Of a stretch of 64,000 nucleotides of DNA, positions 55,126 to 64,000 are shown in pieces. The notes under the pieces were generated by a model. It was not told the origin of the DNA, did no database searches, and worked only from the letters and a program-made list of their open reading frames with translations. Positions within the stretch are counted from its first letter, which is position 1. Every line of letters begins with the position of its first letter. The translations under genes and the position numbers were made by a program. The DNA comes from WHTK01 sp963711035 (GTDB lineage: Bacteria > Chloroflexota > Dehalococcoidia > DSTF01 > WHTK01), in contig CAVQCN010000002.1 of the NCBI GenBank assembly GCA_963711035.1, positions 296,848-360,847 of the forward strand, in the 5' to 3' direction.

Positions 55126-55554
55126 ATGATCGTCGCGCGCAAGGACCTGCCCATCGGCCACGAGATCGAGCCACTCGACTACGCGATCACGCCGGAGAAG
55201 ATCGCGCGCTACTCGCGCTTCGTCTTCTACGGCAAGGACACGAAGAACATCCACACGGATGACGAGGCCGCGCACCGCGCCGGTCTGCCGCGCGCCCTCG
55301 CGCAGGGCCGCTACCCCGTCGCCTACATCTCGGAGCGGCTGATGGAGTTCTTCGGCCTTGGCTGGCTGCAGGGCGGCAGGATGGACGTCGCCATGGTCAA
55401 AGGCATCTACCCCGGCGACACCGTCACCGTGAAAGGCGTCGTCACCGGCAGTGAGGCAGAAGGCAGCGGCGTGCGTCTCACCCTCGACGTGTGGCTGGAG
55501 AACCAGGACGGCGAGAAAGTCACCGTTGGCACTGCCAGCGGCCTCGTCGCCTGA
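55126..55554 (+). CDS. MaoC-like dehydratase, second subunit
   Basis: Start ATG 55126 is nine bases after GAGAGGG; GTG 55120 overlapping the previous stop is the alternative. The 142-residue protein has IEPLDYAITPEKIARYSRFV, NIHTDDEAAHRAGLPRALAQ with the active-site region of R-hydratases, and YPVAYISERLMEFFGLG. It is probably the catalytic partner of the gene just before. The acyl-CoA ligase gene follows by 19 bases, so this is one operon. Confidence 0.85.
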   Translation: MIVARKDLPIGHEIEPLDYAITPEKIARYSRFVFYGKDTKNIHTDDEAAHRAGLPRALAQGRYPVAYISERLMEFFGLGWLQGGRMDVAMVKGIYPGDTVTVKGVVTGSEAEGSGVRLTLDVWLENQDGEKVTVGTASGLVA

Positions 55555-55573
55555 GGCTCCTGAAGACTCGACG

Positions 55574-57142
55574 ATGCTGATTCGCGCCGGTGGGATGCTG
55601 AGCTGGCCGGCCGAACGCTACCCCGACAAGGTCGCGCTGTCCTTCCAGGGGCGTGACTGGACCTTCCGCGAGACCGACGAGCGTATCAACCGCCTCGCGA
55701 ACGCGCTGCTCGATCTGGGCTTGCAGACCGACGACCGCGTCGCGGCGCTGCAGGCCAACTCGCCTCGCGCTGTCGAGACGCGCTTCGCCGTGATGAAGGC
55801 AGGTCTGACCCTCGTGGCGCTGAACGCGCGCCAGGCGCCCGCCGAGCACGCCTACATCCTCGACCACTCCGAGAGCCGTGTCCTCGTGCTCGACGCCGAA
55901 TACCTGCCCGTCTGGGAGCAGATCCGCGATCAGTGCCCGCACGTGCGCCACGTCATCGTCCCGTCGGAGTCGCCGCCGCCGGGCTGCGTCTCGTACGAGG
56001 ATGCGCTGGCGTCGTCGTCGCCGGTCGCGCCCGACGTCATGATCACGCCGGACGCGGTCGAGCGCATCGCCTACACGTCCGGCACGACGGGGCGCCCCAA
56101 GGGCATCGTCAAAACGGTAGGCAACGACCTGGCCCGCCTGCGCAACGACTTCCTCAACGAGGACTACCCGACCACCGCCGCGGATGTCTTCCTCAACGTG
56201 GCGCCGCTCACGCACGCGGCGCGCAACCTGCTGCACAAGTACTACGTCAAAGGCGCGCGCAACATCATCCTCAACGAGTTCAAAGAGGCGGACGTGCTGC
56301 GAACCATCGAAGAGCAGCGCGTGACGGCGACGATGTTCGTGCCGACGATGCTGATCCGGCTCGTCGTCCACCCGGACGTGCGCAACTACGACCTCGGCAG
56401 CCTGAAGCGCATCTTCTACGGCACGGCGCCGATGCCGCCCGACAAGCTGCGCGAGGCCATCGGCGTCTTCGGCAACGTCCTGCGCCAGAACTACGGCCTC
56501 TCCGAAGCGACGCAGCCCATCCTCTACCTCTCGCCCAACGACCTGCCCCTCGACGACGAAGCAACGCTGCAGGCGCGCCTGGCGTCGGCCGGCAAGCCAG
56601 CTCTTGGCGTCGAGGTGCGTCTCGTGGACGAGGGTGGTTCGGACGTGCCGACCGGCGAGGAAGGGGAGCTCTGGATCCGCGGCGACATCGTCATGGCGGG
56701 TTACTTGAACGACCCCGAGGCGACGCGGGAGGTTCTCGATGACGCTGGCTGGCTCCATACCGGCGACGTCGCGCGCCAGGACGAGGACGGCTTCGTCAGC
56801 ATCGTCGGGCGCGAGAAGGAGATGATCATCAGCGGCGGCTTCAACATCTACCCGCGCGAGGTCGAGCAGGTCATCGAGAGCCATCCCGCCGTGCAGGAAG
56901 TCGCCGTCATCGGCGTGCCGGACCCGGTCTGGGGCGAAACCGTGAAGGCGGTGCTCGTGCCGCGGCCCGGCGCCCACGTCACCGCCGAGGAGATCATCGA
57001 CCTCTGCACGCGCAGCATCGCGTCGTACAAGAAGCCCCGCAGCGTCGAGATCGTCGACGCGCTGCCGAAGAACTTCCAGGGCAAGGTGCTCAAGCGCGAG
57101 CTGCGTGAGACGTACTGGCAGGGCCAGGCCCGTCGCGTCTAA
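55574..57142 (+). CDS. Acyl-CoA synthetase (AMP-forming)
   Basis: ATG 55574 (MLIRAGGMLSWPAERYPDKV) gives 522 residues. The adenylate-forming motifs are all present: RIAYTSGTTGRPKGIVKT (P-loop), RQNYGLSEATQPILYL, AGWLHTGDVARQDEDGFVSI, GREKEMIISGGFNIYPREVE, and the C-terminal PKNFQGKVLKREL with the catalytic lysine. It activates a carboxylic acid to its CoA thioester; the chain length cannot be told. With the hydrolase and MaoC pair it suggests catabolism of an organic acid, but the specific substrate is unknown. Confidence 0.92.
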   Translation: MLIRAGGMLSWPAERYPDKVALSFQGRDWTFRETDERINRLANALLDLGLQTDDRVAALQANSPRAVETRFAVMKAGLTLVALNARQAPAEHAYILDHSESRVLVLDAEYLPVWEQIRDQCPHVRHVIVPSESPPPGCVSYEDALASSSPVAPDVMITPDAVERIAYTSGTTGRPKGIVKTVGNDLARLRNDFLNEDYPTTAADVFLNVAPLTHAARNLLHKYYVKGARNIILNEFKEADVLRTIEEQRVTATMFVPTMLIRLVVHPDVRNYDLGSLKRIFYGTAPMPPDKLREAIGVFGNVLRQNYGLSEATQPILYLSPNDLPLDDEATLQARLASAGKPALGVEVRLVDEGGSDVPTGEEGELWIRGDIVMAGYLNDPEATREVLDDAGWLHTGDVARQDEDGFVSIVGREKEMIISGGFNIYPREVEQVIESHPAVQEVAVIGVPDPVWGETVKAVLVPRPGAHVTAEEIIDLCTRSIASYKKPRSVEIVDALPKNFQGKVLKRELRETYWQGQARRV

Positions 57143-57254
57143 CTCCGTCCGTCACTCAGCAAACGCCACGACGCATGGGCTCCGCCCCTTGCAACCCAGG
57201 GCCCGACCTGAAGGTGGGCCGCTACTGCGACGTTTAGAGCAATGACGCGTCGCA

Positions 57255-57420
57255 TGTCATTCCGAGCGAGGAATCTCCGCTCGTCCGACCGCGCCACGTG
57301 AAGACGGGCCTGCGGGATGAATCCCGCGGATGGCACAATGTCACTGAGCTGGAAGTTAGGTCTCGTACGATGCGGCCTTGGCTCATCCTTCGAGAGCCTC
57401 AGGATGAGAGTGCTGAGCGG
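57255..57420. repeat. Degenerate REP fragments in the gap 57143-57460
   Basis: GTCATTCCGAGCGAGGAATC (57257) belongs to the REP family of the window. GCGGGATGAATCCCGC (about 57314) repeats the hairpin at 18823-18838. CTCATCCTTCGAGAGCCTCA then GGATGAG forms another inverted repeat (57383-57409). I see no gene in this stretch. Confidence 0.58.
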
Positions 57421-57460
57421 CGCACGAGCTCCTTGTTCCGGGTCCCTGTTCCTGGTTTCT

Positions 57461-60025
57461 TTACGGAAGGCGTGACTCGAGCTTGTCCAGCCGGTCGCGC
57501 AGAGCGCGGTTCTCGTCCACCAGCTTGTCGACCTCTTCGCGCAGCTTCTTGAGCTCGTCGCCCTTGTCCGCGCCTTCGCGGATCGCCTTCATGGCGACGC
57601 GGGCGGTGCGGACCGTGCGGCCGTCCAGGGCGCTCTGGCTGATGCGGTCCAGCGTCGGCAGCGCCTTCGAGGCCTTGAGCTCCTGCAGGGCGTGGATGGC
57701 GCTGAGCTGGGTGCGCAGCCACGGATCCTCGGCCAGGTGCGTCAGGTGGTCGATGACCTCTTCCTTCTGACCCTCGGGCGCGATTTCGGCCAGCGGCGCC
57801 AGGGCGGATACGGCGGCGCCACGCACGTTGGCGGGCCGGCCGTAGCCCGACCAGTCGGTGGCGATGTCGATGGCGCGCAGGTCCTTGAGCGCGCCGAAGC
57901 CCTCGAAGGCTCCCTGGCGGATAACCTCGTTCTGCGAGTCCTTGTCCAGGCAGCGTTGCAGCGCCGCGAAGGCGCGCGGCGAGCGCGTCTTGCCGATCGC
58001 TGCGGCGGCGCTGGCCTCGACGTAGTAGCTGGTGTCACCGGCGTCGATGATGCGCTCCAGCGCTTGGGCGGCGCGCTCGTCGCGGAACTCACCCAGGGCG
58101 CGGACGATGGCGCGGCGGGCCTTGGGGTGGCTGACGCCTGTGGAGGCGATGAGCTCCTCCATGGCCGCGTCGGAGCGGATCGAGCCCAGCGCCTTCGCTG
58201 CCTCCGCCTGCACGCCCCAGAAGGCGTCCTCGCGGGCGGCCGTGCCGAGCGCCGCGATCGCGTCCTTGTCCGATTTCTTGCCCAGCGCGCGGCACGCTTC
58301 GATGCGGCCGAGGGCGTTGTCATCCGACGTGAGCTGGTTGCGCAGCATCTCGCCGGGCTGCTCCAGCTCCAGCGTCTTGAGCACTTCAACGTCGACCCGG
58401 ACAAACCGAGGCCTGGACGCGAGGGGGACGTAGAAGGTCTGCTCGCGCTCCGTGACCTCGATTCGAGTCGAGACCGGGTCGCCGTTTTCCAGTGCAAAGT
58501 CGAGACGCAGGGGCAGCCGGAAGGTCTCTTCGACCTCGTCGCCGGACTGGCCCTGGCGCAGGCTGATCTTGGCCGTCTTGTGCTCCTCGTCCCAGGCGAA
58601 GTCGCCCTTGATCTCCGGGTGGCCTGCCCCGTAGACCCACTGGTCGAAGAACCAGTCGAGGTTGCGCCCCGTGGCGTCTTCGATGGCGCGCTGCAGGTCG
58701 GACGTCACCACGTTCTGGCTGCGACGGCTGATCGCGTAGCGGCGGATCGCCTTCCAGAACAGCGCCTCGCCTAGAAGGCAACGCAGCATATTGAGGACGA
58801 TGCCGCCCTTCTCGTACAGGTGCCGGTCGAAGAGGTCGATGGGCTCGTGGTAGACGTTTGTGACGATGGGGCGCTTGTAGCGGCCCGATTCCGCCAGGTA
58901 GTTGTCCATTTCGGTGCGCAGGGCGTAGAGGAACTCGTCGCGGCCCTTGTTGTGCTCGCAGTAGGCCAGCTCCATGAACGTCGCAAAGCCCTCGTTGAGC
59001 CAGCCGTGCGACCAGTCTCGGCAGGTGAGCAGGTCGCCGAACCACTGGTGGGCTGCCTCGTGCGCGATCAGCGCGTCGGCGTCGGCGTCGAGACGGGCGC
59101 GCTCGTCGTAGAGCGCGTTTTCGGTCAGCGTGGTGGCGCTGACGTTCTCCATGCCCCCGAAGATGAAGTCCTGCACGACGACCTGCGAGTACTTGGCGTA
59201 CGGATAGCGCACGCCGGTCCGCTCCGAGAAGAAACGCAGCACGTCCGGCGTGTTCTCGAAGATGGCGCGCGCGTCCGCCTCACGGCCGGGCGCCACGTAG
59301 TAGAGGATCGGGATGCCATCCCACTCGTCGCGCACCTCCGCGTACTCGCCGGCGACAACGCTGAGCAGGTAGGTGACGTGCGGCAGATTCTGGTGCCAGT
59401 GGAAGGTGCGCGTGTCCGGCGTCGGGCCGGGGTCGATGCCGCGCAGCTCGCCGTTGGAGATGGCGATGAACGGGTTGCGCACGGTAACGTGCGTCTCGCT
59501 GGTCGCCATCTCGTTCGGGTAGTCGTAGCAGGGGTACCAGTGGCGCGAGTCCTCGTCCTGGCCCTGCGTCCATGCCTCCAGGCGCTTTTCGGGATAGGCC
59601 TCTTCGGGGGCGATGAAGTAGAGGCCGCGGCGCGGGCTGCCCGAGTAGTCGACGACGACGGTGACGTCCTCGCCGGCGTGATGGTCACCGCCGAGGTCGA
59701 CGTGCAGCTTGTTGCCGGAGACCGAGTAGGTCAGCGGCTCCCCCGATGCCAGCCGCACGGCACTGACGTCGAGTTCGACCGCGTCCAGCTCGAAGCTGCT
59801 GACGCCGTCGTTGATCGGGCTGAAGGTGTGGGCGACGCTGCCGCTGATCCGCTTCTCGTCCAGGTCCAGCGTGATGTCGAGGCGGATGTGCTTGACGTCG
59901 ACGACGCGGTCGCGGGGATAGCGAGGCTTGTCGCCCGGCAGCGGGAAGTTGCCGCCTTTGGCGAGGGCTTCGCTCATGTCGTGGTCGCGACAGCCGAGCT
60001 GCGCGTCCAGGTCTTCGTAACCCAT
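57461..60025 (-). CDS. M1 family zinc aminopeptidase with C-terminal HEAT repeats
   Basis: The 854-residue protein has the exopeptidase motif FIFGGMENVSATTLTEN near residue 288, and the zinc site LIAHEAAHQWFGDLLTCRDW (about 318-322) with the third ligand in GWLNEGFATFMELAYCEH. Residues about 580-815 are HEAT-like repeats (AIAALGTAAREDAFWGVQAE, RRAIVRALGEFRDERAAQAL, AFAALQRCLDKDSQNEVIRQ), and the end is a short coiled coil (LREEVDKLVDENRALRDRLD). It removes N-terminal residues from peptides. The HEAT tail resembles that of TAF2-like and bacterial M1 relatives and may bind peptides or partners. No signal peptide is seen. Confidence 0.93.
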   Translation of the reverse strand: MGYEDLDAQLGCRDHDMSEALAKGGNFPLPGDKPRYPRDRVVDVKHIRLDITLDLDEKRISGSVAHTFSPINDGVSSFELDAVELDVSAVRLASGEPLTYSVSGNKLHVDLGGDHHAGEDVTVVVDYSGSPRRGLYFIAPEEAYPEKRLEAWTQGQDEDSRHWYPCYDYPNEMATSETHVTVRNPFIAISNGELRGIDPGPTPDTRTFHWHQNLPHVTYLLSVVAGEYAEVRDEWDGIPILYYVAPGREADARAIFENTPDVLRFFSERTGVRYPYAKYSQVVVQDFIFGGMENVSATTLTENALYDERARLDADADALIAHEAAHQWFGDLLTCRDWSHGWLNEGFATFMELAYCEHNKGRDEFLYALRTEMDNYLAESGRYKRPIVTNVYHEPIDLFDRHLYEKGGIVLNMLRCLLGEALFWKAIRRYAISRRSQNVVTSDLQRAIEDATGRNLDWFFDQWVYGAGHPEIKGDFAWDEEHKTAKISLRQGQSGDEVEETFRLPLRLDFALENGDPVSTRIEVTEREQTFYVPLASRPRFVRVDVEVLKTLELEQPGEMLRNQLTSDDNALGRIEACRALGKKSDKDAIAALGTAAREDAFWGVQAEAAKALGSIRSDAAMEELIASTGVSHPKARRAIVRALGEFRDERAAQALERIIDAGDTSYYVEASAAAAIGKTRSPRAFAALQRCLDKDSQNEVIRQGAFEGFGALKDLRAIDIATDWSGYGRPANVRGAAVSALAPLAEIAPEGQKEEVIDHLTHLAEDPWLRTQLSAIHALQELKASKALPTLDRISQSALDGRTVRTARVAMKAIREGADKGDELKKLREEVDKLVDENRALRDRLDKLESRLP

Positions 60026-60229
60026 GCTACCTCCGCGTCTGCTGTGCCGGTCTCGGAGCCTGCAGGGTCATGAGCAGGCTCCGTCCTGAGTAGTCGCTAT
60101 GTGATTGTCGGCGCCGCGGGGCAGCACGATACGGGTATGCACCTACGCCGATGGCATATGCGCTGATACTCGGATTATACGGGGAGACACGTATGCTTCC
60201 GCCACATCTTCGAGCACCTCGTTGCGAGG

Positions 60230-61838
60230 TTACCGCAACGGCTGCCACCAGGCTACGATCTGGTCCCAGTTGACGTAACCGAAGTAGCCGAACCAGATCA
60301 AAAGGTTGGGAGCCGCGTCACCAGGCGCCAGGAAGGAGATGTCGGCCAGCTTCGTTGCGTCTCCGGTTGCTACGTCCGCGAGCCAGACCGAGGTGTCGTC
60401 TTCGCCGTCCATGCGCGTGAACAGGACCTGCGTGCCGTCCGACGACCAGATGGGGCGCTCCTCGCGATAGCCCTCATCATGCGTCAGTCGGCGCATGTTG
60501 CTGCCGTCCGCGTCCATGATCCAGATGTGCCGCTGGTTCATGCCGTCGCGGGCTGCGTTTCCGCCGGGAACGTCGCCGATGTCGGGCGCACTTACGTACG
60601 CGATCATCCTGCCGTCCGGCGAAAGCGAGGGCGAAAACGCGGCCTCGTCTGGTGGCGTGAGGTATGTCAGGCTGCCGTCTCCTCCGTCGAGCAGGGCGAT
60701 CCGTTTGTTTGACCAGGTCGTGCGGTAGCCGCCCGAGGTCAGGAGTAAGCGATCGTCGGCCGTTTCGCCGCCGCGGAAGTCGTCTTGTGTTAGCAAACCC
60801 GTGTGACCCCAATCGACCAGCAAGCGAGGCAAAGCGCTGCCGTCCGACGAAATCTCGTAGTACGGCAGGCCGTCGCTGATCGCCGAAGCGGAGAAGAACG
60901 GGTCGGCGAAGAAGTGCAGTTCGCTGCCGTCCTCTGACCAGCCGTCGATCATGATCTGCGCGCCGTCGAGGTCGGTGCCCGGCGTCTGCACCAGCGCATG
61001 ATTGTCGCTGCCGTCGCGGTTCACCACCCAGAGGCTCGACGTGCGATAGACGGACCCGTCGTCGTAGTGACCGAACTCGGCCGGCCCGTTGACCACGTAG
61101 GCGAGGCGCCCGCCGTCCGGGCTCCAGGTCAGGTCGTCGCCGCCCCGGTTCAGTCCGAGGGGCTGCAACTGCGACCCGTCCGCCGACTCGACCACGATGT
61201 CGTCGTTGTCGTTGCAGACCAGTTCGTCCGTGACCGGGGACCATGCAGCGCAGCCTTTCGCATCGCGTTGTTTACCGTCGTCGACGTAATAGACGGTCTC
61301 GTTCAGGAGCAGCCAGTCGCCGGAGGGAGACCACTGGGGCGGCTGGCCGCTGCCGTCCGGCAGGTTCGCGTCCGTCGTCAAACGCCGCGGCTTGCCGTCC
61401 GGCAGGCTCATCACCCAGAGGTCGCCGTTGTCGATATAGGCGAGCTTGCCCAGCGATCCTGTAGCCAGCGGTGCGTGCTTTTTCGCGGCGAAGACGCCGA
61501 GGGCCAGCAGTGCCAGGCCGGCCGCGGCTGCGACGATGACGGCCCCGGCCGCGAGCTTTCCTGCTGCCGTCCACGTGAGACGGCCGCGTAAAGGGAAGAT
61601 GCCGCCCAGGTCGAAGCCTCGCCTCGGTGTCGTTGTCGGGCTGCCAGGCTGCCGCCTCGCGCCGGCTGCTGAGGCCGAGCTTGGTGAGGATTTCCGAGAC
61701 GTGGTACTTGGCGCCGTTGACCGAGATCGAGAGGCGATCGGCGATCTCCTCGTTGGTCAGGCCCTGTCGCAGTAACTCCAGCACCTGCCATTCGCGCGGG
61801 GTGAGAATGTCGCTATGCTTGGGGCGGCCGCGTCTCAT
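60230..61838 (-). CDS. Membrane-anchored LuxR-type regulator fused to an extracellular WD40-like beta-propeller; one frameshift
   Basis: ATG 61838 opens MRRGRPKHSDILTPREWQVL and LLRQGLTNEEIADRLSISVN, a LuxR/GerE helix-turn-helix. Near 61600-61612 (a GGCGAGGC stretch on the coding strand) the frame changes. The second frame gives GFDLGGIFPLRGRLTWTAAG, a membrane helix AGAVIVAAAAGLALLALGVF, and then about 480 residues of propeller blades (SPSGDWLLLNE, SPDGGRLAYV, SPDGRMIAYVSAP, SSDGTQVLFTRM). The expected topology is a cytoplasmic DNA-binding domain, one span and an outside sensor. The shift could be a sequence error. It is divergent from the flavin reductase gene, with an ACAGTTGT site between. 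Confidence 0.77.
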
Positions 61839-61925
61839 GGTGCGGCTTTAGTCTAGAATCGGGCGACGGGAATTACCCTACCCATTCTTTGCGGATCGGC
61901 CTTTACTTTTATCAGTGGGGCATGC

Positions 61926-61943
61926 GATAACAGTTGTAATGTC
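61926..61943 (+). promoter_or_regulatory. ACAGTTGT site upstream of the flavin reductase
   Basis: GATAACAGTTGTAATGTC shares ATAACAGTTGT exactly with the inverse of the site at 28101-28114, and its ACAGTTGT core with the one at 28158-28173. It lies 42 bases before GTG 61985. The match links the two halves of a probable two-component oxygenase. Confidence 0.55.
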
Positions 61944-61984
61944 GCGGGGCGCGCCGCAACCAGCAGGCGAAAGAGGAGAACACT

Positions 61985-62479
61985 GTGACCGTAGACAAGA
62001 TGGTGTTTCGAAGGGTGATCGGCTCCTTCGCCACTGGCGTGACCGTCATCACCACCGGCTCGAACGGGAACTACCACGGCATGACCGCCAGCGCCGTCTG
62101 CTCCCTGTCGCTGGATCCAACGCTACTGCTCATCTGCGTGGACAAATCGGCCGAGACGCTGCCCTACCTGCGTGAGACCGGGAGCTTCGTGGTCAACGTC
62201 CTGGCCGACGGACAGATCGGCCTCTCGAACTCGTTCGCGTCCAAGTCGTCGCCACAGGCTCACGGCCTCACCGGCGTCGACTATCACCTCGGCAAGCTCG
62301 GCGTGCCGGTCCTCGACGGCGTCCTGGGCCACCTCGAGTGCCGCGTCGTGGAGTCGATCGAGGGCGGCGACCATTACATCTTCGTCGGCGAAGTGGCAGA
62401 GGCCGACACGGTGGATCTGGGCGAGCCGCTGCTCTACTGGCGTGGCGCCTATCGCGCCCTGGCGCCGATGGGGGAGTAG
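61985..62479 (+). CDS. Flavin reductase (HpaC-like), probable partner of the HpaB-type oxygenases
   Basis: GTG 61985 follows GAGGAG. The 164-residue protein has the flavin-reductase split-barrel motifs: FRRVIGSFATGVTVITTGSN, YHGMTASAVCSLSLDPTLLL, SFVVNVLADGQIGLSNSFAS, and the C-terminal HYIFVGEVAEADTVDLGEPL. This family supplies reduced FMN or FAD to HpaB-type monooxygenases. No oxygenase gene is adjacent, but two HpaB-type genes lie at 28-31 kb, and the same upstream site is present at both loci. A hairpin terminator follows at 62535. Confidence 0.88.
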   Translation: MTVDKMVFRRVIGSFATGVTVITTGSNGNYHGMTASAVCSLSLDPTLLLICVDKSAETLPYLRETGSFVVNVLADGQIGLSNSFASKSSPQAHGLTGVDYHLGKLGVPVLDGVLGHLECRVVESIEGGDHYIFVGEVAEADTVDLGEPLLYWRGAYRALAPMGE

Positions 62480-62534
62480 GCGTTTTCTTTACCGCTTTTA
62501 ACTCTGCATGCTAGAGTTGAAAGGCCTTCGAGAG

Positions 62535-62560
62535 CTCCCGCCTCAGCGCGGGAGTTTTCT
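62535..62560 (+). terminator. Rho-independent terminator after the flavin reductase
   Basis: CTCCCGC and GCGGGAG pair around a six-base loop, and TTTTCTTC follows directly. A smaller inverted repeat, AACTCT/AGAGTT, lies at 62501-62518. Confidence 0.8.
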
Positions 62561-62579
62561 TCGAACAGGCAACCTTCGT

Positions 62580-62653
62580 GGTGGGCGTGGCCTAGTGGTT
62601 AAGGCGCCAGGTTGTGGCCCTGGAGATCGAGGGTTCAAATCCCTCCGTCCACC
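62580..62653 (+). tRNA. tRNA-His (anticodon GTG)
   Basis: A full cloverleaf is seen: acceptor GTGGGCG with CGTCCAC, D-arm, anticodon stem CCAGG/CCTGG with loop TTGTGGC giving GTG, and the T-arm GAGGGTTCAAATCCCTC. A G at 62580 is the extra 5' G of tRNA-His facing C73 at 62653, and the CCA end is encoded at 62654-62656. Confidence 0.97.
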
Positions 62654-62694
62654 CCATTAAATCCCTGCAGGACTCGGGTCCTCGGAGAGGCGCA

Positions 62695-63789
62695 ATGAAC
62701 GAACCGAACCCGCCCGCCAGCGCCGAGGCTCCGGAAGCAGCTTCCCAGTCTCCCCAGAACCAGGAAGAGACGGCGCCGCCCGCCGAGAGCGAAGCTACTC
62801 CCTCCGATGCGAGCGTCATGACCGCCGAGCCTCCAGAGCCGCCGTCTCCGCCACCACCGACAACCTCGGGCACACCCGGGATGCGCTGGCCGCTGCTTGT
62901 CCTGCTCGTCGTCGTGCCGGCCGTGATCGTCGGGGCCATCGTCTTCGTGCTGCGTGGCAACAGCAGCAACAACGGTGGCGGCGGTGGTGCCGGCCTCGTC
63001 GAGGGCTTCCTGCGGCTGGAGCTGGGCTCGGACCAGAAGCTCACGCCGTTCGGTGACAAGGCGCCGTCGAAGTTCCCCGGCGACTTCCCCGTCTTCAACA
63101 ACGCACCCATCGCAGCGTCGTTCGAGATCGATGGCTCGGATCAGGCCAGCTACGTCGTGGCCTACAACGTCAGCGCTCCGGTAATCGATGTCTACAACTA
63201 CTATCTGGACGCGCTGGACAAGGATCCGTGGCAGGTGGACGTTTCCCGGAACTCGGAGGACTTCACCGGCATCCAGTTCAGCCGGCCGGACAATGCCGAC
63301 ATCCAGGGCAGCGTCACGATCAATCACTCCGATCTGGACAATAGCACCTCGATCTTCGTCATCGTCGCCGACACGTCGCAGGGGGCGATCGCCTCGCCGT
63401 CAGGCGACTATACGCCGCCGTCCTCGCGCGCCTTGCCGCCCGACTTCCCGACCGACATCCCGGTCTACCAGGGCAATGACCAGTCGGTCGTCACGGACAC
63501 CTACTTCCAACGCGATCCGGGTACGAACAGCTTCCTCGTCACCTTCGTCACGAAGGACGCCGACCAGGACATCGTCGATTACTACAAGAAGGAGTTCTCC
63601 GACCGCGGCTGGAACGTCTCCGACGCGCCTCCGACGGCCGGCGACTTCTCCCTGACGATCCAGTTCGACGACGGGAACACGCAGGACCTGCAGGGCACGA
63701 TTCGCGCCGACGCCCTTGCGGACGACCCCAGCTACACGGAAGTGACCCTCTTCCTACAGGTCAGCGCCACGCGCGGCCGAGGCAACTAG
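62695..63789 (+). CDS. Single-pass membrane protein with two repeated extracellular domains
   Basis: ATG 62695 follows GGAGAGG. A Pro/Glu-rich cytoplasmic tail of 65 residues is followed by one membrane helix (RWPLLVLLVVVPAVIVGAIV), a Gly/Asn linker and two similar domains of about 110 residues. Each starts with a FP-x-D-x-PV(F/Y) pattern (FPGDFPVFNN, FPTDIPVYQG), then SYVVAYNV/FLVTFVTK, YNYYLDAL/DYYKKEFS and a WQVDVS/WNVSD segment. The repeat indicates internal duplication. No signal peptide cleavage site or catalytic motif is visible. The function is unknown. Confidence 0.78.
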   Translation: MNEPNPPASAEAPEAASQSPQNQEETAPPAESEATPSDASVMTAEPPEPPSPPPPTTSGTPGMRWPLLVLLVVVPAVIVGAIVFVLRGNSSNNGGGGGAGLVEGFLRLELGSDQKLTPFGDKAPSKFPGDFPVFNNAPIAASFEIDGSDQASYVVAYNVSAPVIDVYNYYLDALDKDPWQVDVSRNSEDFTGIQFSRPDNADIQGSVTINHSDLDNSTSIFVIVADTSQGAIASPSGDYTPPSSRALPPDFPTDIPVYQGNDQSVVTDTYFQRDPGTNSFLVTFVTKDADQDIVDYYKKEFSDRGWNVSDAPPTAGDFSLTIQFDDGNTQDLQGTIRADALADDPSYTEVTLFLQVSATRGRGN

Positions 63790-63926
63790 GACTGCGTCCG
63801 GCGTAGCCGCGCGGAAGCCCTCGATACACCACCGCAAACCTCGTTCTGAAGCGCCCGTCGAGCTGCCGTTGGGTGGCGCTGCCATGGGCCTCCGGCGCGG
63901 AGCCCCATGCTAGACTCTGAGTGCAT

Positions 63927-63999
63927 GCGCTCGTAGCTCAGCGGATAGAGCACTGGTCTTCGGAACCAGGTGTCGGGGGTTCGAATCCCTCCGAGCGCG
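63927..63999 (+). tRNA. tRNA-Arg (anticodon TCG)
   Basis: The acceptor GCGCTCG pairs with CGAGCGC, the D-arm is GCTCAGCGGATAGAGC, and the anticodon stem CTGGT/ACCAG encloses CTTCGGA, giving anticodon TCG. The T-arm is GGGGGTTCGAATCCCTC. The window ends one base after the discriminator. Confidence 0.95.
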
Positions 64000-64000
64000 C

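Overview
The window is GC-rich bacterial chromosome with GTG/ATG starts, clear Shine-Dalgarno sites and short operons. The gene mix (a phage-tail-like injection cluster, repetitive Ig-like surface proteins, tandem HpaB-type oxygenases, WD40-like propellers fused to a LuxR domain) suggests a Chloroflexota (Dehalococcoidia-like) genome. That is an inference from protein style; no rRNA or marker set is present to prove it.

Region 1 (1-14.05 kb, all minus strand) is most of an extracellular contractile injection system (eCIS). In transcription order it holds an AAA+ ATPase, four cargo-type proteins (two without known domains, a DUF922-like HExxH protein and a DUF4157 HExxH protein), the DUF4255 terminator/cap protein, the sheath, two tube proteins, small assembly proteins, a very long Pro/Ala-rich protein, a LysM baseplate/hub protein and the start of a VgrG/gpD-like spike protein that runs off the left edge. 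All four cargo-type proteins carry the same short N-terminal motif L-x4-G-N-x2-V-x-R. An orphan PAAR-like (DUF4280) spike tip lies at 20.6 kb.

Region 2 (14.1-19 kb) has a tandem array of MITE-like repeats, then two badly frameshifted secreted proteins: a C39-like protease with a Thr/Pro stalk and an Ig-like protein ending in a TPPNTGD sorting-type signal. Region 3 (19-24.6 kb) holds a methyltransferase, the PAAR-like protein, a drug-type MFS pump, a secreted phospholipase A2 and a propeller lipoprotein. Region 4 (24.7-34 kb) has a GGDEF-EAL c-di-GMP enzyme, an esterase, a tandem pair of HpaB-type flavin monooxygenase components and an MgtA-type Mg2+ ATPase. A second repeat array and a third frameshifted surface gene, with a strong promoter and structured leader, occupy 34-36.4 kb.

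Region 5 (36.5-64 kb) is mostly intact metabolic and housekeeping DNA: a CcdA-like protein with its halves in reversed order, MOSC, TenA, MFS, aldo/keto reductase, YciI, MscS, SixA with CYTH-CHAD, a metallo-beta-lactamase-fold protein, two coupled PNPOx-fold proteins, TypA/BipA, a phosphodiesterase, malic enzyme, a four-gene acyl-CoA/MaoC operon, an M1 aminopeptidase, a membrane-tethered LuxR/beta-propeller regulator, a flavin reductase, tRNA-His and tRNA-Arg. The flavin reductase is the expected partner of the HpaB proteins 30 kb away, and both loci carry the same ACAGTTGT-centred site upstream. Frameshifts are concentrated in eCIS, secreted and sensor genes and are absent from the long housekeeping genes.
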